Assembly (NCBI GenBank): GCA_030407315.1
Contig: JALQPE010000998.1
Coordinates: 1 to 55,859, forward strand
Reading direction: 5' to 3'
Origin: Asparagopsis taxiformis
Lineage: Eukaryota > Rhodophyta > Florideophyceae > Bonnemaisoniales > Bonnemaisoniaceae
Length of the DNA: 55,859 nucleotides
Shown: positions 51,017-55,859 of the stretch, in pieces
Numbering within the stretch: position 1 is the stretch's first letter
How the letters are laid out: each line of letters opens with the position of its first letter
Notes under the pieces: generated by a model
Database searches by the model: none
What the model was told of the DNA's origin: nothing
Seen by the model: only the letters and a program-made list of their open reading frames with translations
Program-made: the position numbers and the translations under genes

Positions 51017-52948
51017 TTATTCTTCCTGTGCATTTTGGTCTCTTTCACGTATGCATTTGTATTTCCAATGCTGCTTCGCTGATATGAGACTTTTTCCAAT
51101 CTTCTCAAAGTCTTTGAACACAATCATCGGTGGATATGATTCAAGAAGGACAATTTGGCGGTTGCTGAATTTGTTCAGCTTTTTTGTGATGAGTAGGGGT
51201 CGAAGTGGGTATTTCGCAATCCATCTACTCAAATAATATTTGAGCAAGGGATGGAAAGCGGTAAATACCATCTCTTTGTCTGGTTTCTTCGACACTCGCT
51301 GTTCATAGATGTATTTCTGTCGGTCATCATATTTGATATTTTTCCAGTGGCGCTGGATTATTGCAGCGGGATATCCTCTTGCGCGGAGGCCTTTGAAAAT
51401 GATATTCATCGCTGCCAGCCACTCTGACTTACTTGAACTGTTTCTCATACACCGGATTGCCTCTCCCTTAATTATTGCAGTTTTGTGCTGGATAGGGTGA
51501 CCGCTGTTGAACGGCAGATAGAGGAACCGGTTTGTAGGTTTGAAGAACACCTTTGTGTCTAATTTTTTCTCCAGTTTGTATCGGAATCCTTTGTAGATTT
51601 CGATGTCCAGGTACCGTGCGTTATACTCACAAATATTATGAGTGAGGCGGAGAGAGGATGCTCTGTTGAGCTCTCCTATAATTTTTTCCCCAATTTCCTT
51701 TGTCGTCGTGATCAAGAAGCCATCATCTATGAAACGGCTTTGAAATAGGATGTCTGGATGTGACAATACCTCTTTGAATTTGTAATACAAGTAGAGGTTC
51801 GCGAACGGCGGAGCCACTTGTGTTCCGGTGGCTGTGCCTGTTATCTGTACGTAGATGCTGTTGTTAGCACTGACGTAATTATTGAACATTATAAGCTGTA
51901 GTATCTTGGTCCAAAAATTGTTGGAACTGCGCATACAGATAAGGTTTCTCCGTAATGTTCTTATCGCGTCTCTGATGTCTATGCTTGGATATAGCTGTTC
52001 GACATCGTATGTGACGAAGACAAATTCATTGTCTTCTCTGAAGTCTTCTATTTGTTGTATGATTTGTCTCGAATCTCTAGCAATTTCCGAGAATTTCTCG
52101 ACTTCGTTCTGTAGTACTTCTGCGAGTGCCTTGCTTAATGGTGCCAACATATACGAATGTTGTGCCGTTATAGGGCGTGTTCCGAGCGTTGGTTTGTGCA
52201 GCTTGGGGATTATATAAAATGGTGAGGGGTCTTTCGCTTGTTCAGCGTGTGTCAGCCATTTGTTTTTTCGCCATAGTTGTATATCCCAAGTACTATTTAG
52301 AATATTCTTCAACCTGTGAAGAATTTGGCTGTGGGGAAATATGCTGACTTTCCTGAATGAAGTTGTGCTCAAGTTTGAAGATAGGAGGCTGTTGTAGTAA
52401 TCTCCTCTTATTGCAACAATTCCAAAGTTCTTGTCCGCTTGTTTGATCACCACATCCATTGATTTTAAATCTTTGATTCCTTTCTGAACTTTGTAGACGA
52501 GACTCGATGTTCTCGGCTCTCTTATTTTGTCCAGTTCCTGGAGCATAAATTTTTTCCAGGTATCCCAGTTGGTGTTTTCTGTTGTGGATAGGGAGTCAAA
52601 GTGGTACCGTAGGGTACTGTGTATTTGCGAGATGACGCCTGCTAATTTTGGTTTGAGACGATTGGTAATCGCAAATTTGTGACCGAGGCGTAGGACTAAT
52701 TTTGCTTCGGGCGAGAACCTTTCTGGTTTGATCCCGATTGGCCTGTTGTATGCTTGGAACGGGAAGGGTGTTTTTCGGTTTACGCTTCCGCTCCCGCTTC
52801 CTTGTTCGCTGTTGTTTTCCTTGTGCAAAATAATTTTTTTCGTTCGTCTTTCTTCGCTGAGGTTTGCGTTTGATTCTTGCCTTGGGTTTTCTTGCTTTGG
52901 CCGCTGCCGGTGAAGTTGTTCCTTCTTCCATCCGACATGGCCGTTTGG
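51017..52948 (-). CDS. Penelope-like reverse transcriptase, copy 6
   Basis: The RT domain is intact and carries the Val variant in motif A. Between the two indels the frameshift-entered frame passes through the ORF1 amino-acid sequence for about 25 codons and then returns to the normal RT frame. The route from the slippery sites (52963-52948) to the RT stop is therefore still open. Confidence 0.88.
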   Translation of the reverse strand, partial: PNGHVGWKKEQLHRQRPKQENPRQESNANLSEERRTKKIILHKENNSEQGSGSGSVNRKTPFPFQAYNRPIGIKPERFSPEAKLVLRLGHKFAITNRLKPKLAGVISQIHSTLRYHFDSLSTTENTNWDTWKKFMLQELDKIREPRTSSLVYKVQKGIKDLKSMDVVIKQADKNFGIVAIRGDYYNSLLSSNLSTTSFRKVSIFPHSQILHRLKNILNSTWDIQLWRKNKWLTHAEQAKDPSPFYIIPKLHKPTLGTRPITAQHSYMLAPLSKALAEVLQNEVEKFSEIARDSRQIIQQIEDFREDNEFVFVTYDVEQLYPSIDIRDAIRTLRRNLICMRSSNNFWTKILQLIMFNNYVSANNSIYVQITGTATGTQVAPPFANLYLYYKFKEVLSHPDILFQSRFIDDGFLITTTKEIGEKIIGELNRASSLRLTHNICEYNARYLDIEIYKGFRYKLEKKLDTKVFFKPTNRFLYLPFNSGHPIQHKTAIIKGEAIRCMRNSSSKSEWLAAMNIIFKGLRARGYPAAIIQRHWKNIKYDDRQKYIYEQRVSKKPDKEMVFTAFHPLLKYYLSRWIAKYPLRPLLITKKLNKFSNRQIVLLESYPPMIVFKDFEKIGKSLISAKQHWKYKCIRERDQNAQEE

Positions 52949-53643
52949 TTTTTTAGCTTTTTTACCTGTGCAGTAAGATTTGTCACTTGCTTCTGCAAGG
53001 TATCGATGGCTGGATCCGTTAGGGTTGTGTGCAGGGCCTGTTCTTGTTGCTTCTGCAATTTTTCTTCTTTCCTTTTGAGTGCCTTCTTCCTGTTATGAAA
53101 GTCAGCTGTACGGAACCTTTTTTCCTGCTCGGTTCTCAATTTCTTGAAGCTGTCAAAGTAGACGATTGCCAGAGCAACAGGTTGTTCGGAGTCGTCAATA
53201 ATTTTTTCCTGTTGCATTTGTACAATAGTTGTGTGCATTTCTTGTCTCCACTGATTGACTTTGGCTGCAGCATCTTCTTTGAGCTTCTTGAGTTCCTCGC
53301 TACGAATGTCTTTGAGTGCATGGAGTATTGTTGTGTGAAATGTCTCCTTTGCTGCTCGCATAATATTGTCCATATTTTCCTGCCTTTCCTCTGTGACCTT
53401 GACAACCACATTTATCTTGAGGCTAGCGGGGACAGTATTTTCCGATAGATGTTCTTCCAGTCTTGCGATAGCGTTCTCCTTGTTGATGATAGAGCGCTGT
53501 AGGTTACCAATTTCCTGGAGCCATGTTTGTACTAGGTTATTTACCCAGTCTGGTATGTTGACATTCGGGTTGTTCGGGGTCTGCATAATTTGGTTGCTTG
53601 AATTCCCGGAACTGCGTCTGCGTTTTTCGGGTCGTGGCGGCAT
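52780..53643 (-). CDS. ORF1 protein, copy 6, altered C-terminus
   Basis: A base missing near 52,847 shifts the frame and ends the protein at 287 residues. The basic Gly/Ser-rich tail is replaced by a short unrelated one. Confidence 0.8.
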   Translation of the reverse strand: MPPRPEKRRRSSGNSSNQIMQTPNNPNVNIPDWVNNLVQTWLQEIGNLQRSIINKENAIARLEEHLSENTVPASLKINVVVKVTEERQENMDNIMRAAKETFHTTILHALKDIRSEELKKLKEDAAAKVNQWRQEMHTTIVQMQQEKIIDDSEQPVALAIVYFDSFKKLRTEQEKRFRTADFHNRKKALKRKEEKLQKQQEQALHTTLTDPAIDTLQKQVTNLTAQVKKLKNQTAMSDGRRNNFTGSGQSKKTQGKNQTQTSAKKDERKKLFCTRKTTANKEAGAEA

Positions 53644-53783
53644 CTGGCGTCTGACAAAAGTAGTCCTGGATAGGGGATTGTTAGTGAAAGCCGATTGCTC
53701 GACCTGGGTGCTGAGCGCGCGGTGACCGTTATTCGCAGTGAAGAGCGTTGTTTTCGCTAAAGAGTAGTCTGATCGCCCAGTCT

Positions 53784-53836
53784 AGAGTGAAGAGAACGTT
53801 TCGCCATTTACAATGGCTTCATCAGCTCTTACCTCT
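53784..53836 (-). ncRNA. Hammerhead ribozyme, copy 7
   Basis: Unchanged despite indels elsewhere in the copy; predicted cut between 53795 and 53794. Confidence 0.86.
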
Positions 53837-54243
53837 GAGGAGGAAACTACTTTTCCTATGCTACTCTTATATTCTGACTTGTGGTCTCGAATTGGCAATT
53901 CGAGGGCATCGATGTACACTGTACATCTTCAGTGCGGCGGCGGCGGTGAATTCAGCCCTAGATGGTCTTTCACAATTTTCCAGAATTTCCAGAAACCGTT
54001 TGTGAACATTGCTGTGGCCATTCGAGTTGTAACTGGTTTTTCAGGAGATGAATTTTGGGCAATTTTCTCAGGGCAACGGCTTTTCGATCAAGCACTGCCA
54101 TTGGTAGTTGGAGTGAAACTATCCATCCTGAGATCATCAGCTTCCAATATCTTCCTCTCACCATGTGATTTGTATGTGTAGTTCGTAATTCCGCACTACT
54201 TTTTCCTCGCTAATTTTTTTGTGCAAGGGTTTCCACGCTCTCA

Positions 54244-55859
54244 TTATTCTTCCTGTGCATTTTGGTCTCTTTCACGTATGCATTTGTATTTCCAATGCTG
54301 CTTCGCTGATATGAGACTTTTTCCAATCTTCTCAAAGTCTTTGAACACAATCATCGGTGGATATGATTCAAGAAGGACAATTTGGCGGTTGCTGAATTTG
54401 TTCAGCTTTTTTGTGATGAGTAGGGGTCGAAGTGGGTATTTCGCAATCCATCTACTCAAATAATATTTGAGCAAGGGATGGAAAGCGGTAAATACCATCT
54501 CTTTGTCTGGTTTCTTCGACACTCGCTGTTCATAGATGTATTTCTGTCGGTCATCATATTTGATATTTTTCCAGTGGCGCTGGATTATTGCAGCGGGATA
54601 TCCTCTTGCGCGGAGGCCTTTGAAAATGATATTCATCGCTGCCAGCCACTCTGACTTACTTGAACTGTTTCTCATACACCGGATTGCCTCTCCCTTAATT
54701 ATTGCAGTTTTGTGCTGGATAGGGTGACCGCTGTTGAACGGCAGATAGAGGAACCGGTTTGTAGGTTTGAAGAACACCTTTGTGTCTAATTTTTTCTCCA
54801 GTTTGTATCGGAATCCTTTGTAGATTTCGATGTCCAGGTACCGTGCGTTATACTCACAAATATTATGAGTGAGGCGGAGAGAGGATGCTCTGTTGAGCTC
54901 TCCTATAATTTTTTCCCCAATTTCCTTGTCGTCGTGATCAAGAAGCCATCATCTATGAAACGGCTTTGAAATAGGATGTCTGGATGTGACAATACCTCTT
55001 TGAATTTGTAATACAAGTAGAGGTTCGCGAACGGCGGAGCCACTTGTGTTCCGGTGGCTGTGCCTGTTATCTGTACGTAGATGCTGTTGTTAGCACTGAC
55101 GTAATTATTGAACATTATAAGCTGTAGTATCTTGGTCCAAAAATTGTTGGAACTGCGCATACAGATAAGGTTTCTCCGTAATGTTCTTATCGCGTCTCTG
55201 ATGTCTATGCTTGGATATAGCTGTTCGATATCGTATGTGACGAAGACAAATTCATTGTCTTCTCTGAAGTCTTCTATTTGTTGTATGATTTGTCTCGAAT
55301 CTCTAGCAATTTCCGAGAATTTCTCGACTTCGTTCTGTAGTACTTCTGCGAGTGCCTTGCTTAATGGTGCCAACATATACGAATGTTGTGCCGTTATAGG
55401 GCGTGTTCCGAGCGTTGGTTGTGCAGCTTGGGGATTATATAAAGGTGAGGGGTCTTTCGCTTGTTCAGCGTGTGTCAGCCATTTGTTTTTTCGCCATAGT
55501 TGTATATCCCAAGTACTATTTAGAATATTCTTCAACCTGTGAAGAATTTGGCTGTGGGAAATATGCTGACTTTCCTGAATGAAGTTGTGCTCAAGTTTGA
55601 AGATAGAGGAGGCTGTTGTAGTAATCTCCTCTTATTGCAACAATTCCAAAGTTCTTGTCCGCTTGTTTGATCACCACATCCATTGATTTTAAATCTTTGA
55701 TTCCTTTCTGAACTTTGTAGACGAGACTCGATGTTCTCGGCTCTCTTATTTTGTCCAGTTTCCTGGAGCATAAATTTTTCCAGGTATCCCAGTTGGTGTT
55801 TTCTGTTGTGGATAGGGAGTCAAAGTGGTACCGTAGGGTACTGTGTATTTGCGAGATGA
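54244..55859 (-). pseudogene. Penelope-like reverse transcriptase, copy 7, partial and frame-broken
   Basis: The thumb and C-terminus (54777-54244) and the motif A-C region (55535-54903) are in different frames because of single-base losses near 54,926, 55,420 and others. The start lies beyond the window. The indels are of homopolymer type and cluster at the sequence edge, so low-quality consensus is as likely as real decay. Confidence 0.75.

Larger units (their letters stand above)
50456..53682 (-). mobile_element. Penelope-like element, copy 6
   Basis: Complete unit of normal length. It has one base missing near 52,847 and one extra base near 52,771, both within the ORF1/ORF2 overlap. Confidence 0.93.
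34321..55859 (-). repeat. Tandem array of seven Penelope-like elements, 3,227-bp unit
   Basis: Units start (plus-strand view, AGTGAAAGCC) at 34321, 37548, 40775, 44002, 47229, 50456 and 53683. The last is cut by the window end. All face the same way, with the 3' end towards the telomere tract. Copies 2-5 appear identical. Copy 1 differs at a few single bases. Copies 6 and 7 carry small indels. Every internal junction reads GGATAGGGGATTG|TTAGTGAAAG. Confidence 0.95.
53683..55859 (-). mobile_element. Penelope-like element, copy 7 (cut by window end)
   Basis: Only the 3' two-thirds is inside the window. It differs from copies 2-5 by about nine small indels, mostly in homopolymers (near 53976, 54041, 54926, 55420, 55445, 55557, 55606, 55760, 55776). 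It shares the Ile variant of RT motif A with copy 1. Confidence 0.9.

Overview
This is eukaryotic nuclear DNA and looks like a chromosome arm running into its end. Evidence: TATA-box promoters with intron-poor genes, signal peptides, a decayed NB-ARC/WD40 gene, four kinds of eukaryotic retroelement, and irregular telomere-type G-rich repeats (core TAGGGGATT). The cysteine-rich secreted protein families and the NB-ARC/WD40 gene suggest a red alga of the Chondrus type, but this is inference. No prokaryotic operons, rRNA, tRNA or CRISPR were seen.

Layout. 1-15 kb is gene-poor host DNA: a frame-broken cysteine-rich secreted-protein gene (3922-2197, minus), a decayed NB-ARC/WD40 STAND gene (7951-4664, minus), two faint minus-strand remnants, and one intact secreted cysteine/Ser-Thr-Pro-rich protein (13537-14925). 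15.2-21.7 kb is a seemingly intact tyrosine-recombinase retrotransposon of PAT/Ngaro type, with gag, RT-RNase H and recombinase between split direct repeats in the order A1-ORFs-B1-A2-B2. 22.8-28.0 kb is a nested pair of Ty1/copia elements on the minus strand. The younger one (112-bp LTRs, GCGAG target duplication, half-tRNA-iMet primer site) landed between the RNase H region and the putative LTR of an older relative. 28.0-34.2 kb is a sharply GC-richer island with one long orphan, Gag-like, RG-rich ORF (29170-31398), 350-bp repeats and strong palindromes.

34.18-34.32 kb is a degenerate telomere-type repeat tract whose G-rich strand runs 5'->3' to the right. Directly joined to it, up to the window end, are seven head-to-tail copies (six complete) of a 3,227-bp Penelope-like element on the minus strand. 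Each complete copy has ORF1 (basic, coiled-coil), an overlapping RT ORF without a GIY-YIG endonuclease, and a hammerhead ribozyme in the 3' region.

The array is the most interesting part. (1) A type I hammerhead with a self-complementary ACGU in place of stem III recurs every 3,227 bp, so tandem transcripts could be cut to unit length. (2) Two in-phase slippery heptamers (A_AAA_AAG and A_AAA_AAC) followed by a potential hairpin sit in the ORF1/ORF2 overlap, implying -1 frameshifting to make the RT. (3) Every inter-copy junction carries AAUCCCCUA in the sense RNA, the exact complement of the adjacent telomere repeat. The left end of the array joins the telomere tract at that same point, with one base difference. 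Together these suggest that a telomeric 3' end anneals to an internal template-like motif in a ribozyme-processed, possibly circular, RNA and primes rolling reverse transcription, giving perfect tandem arrays at a chromosome end. Each sequence element is visible; the mechanism is inferred.
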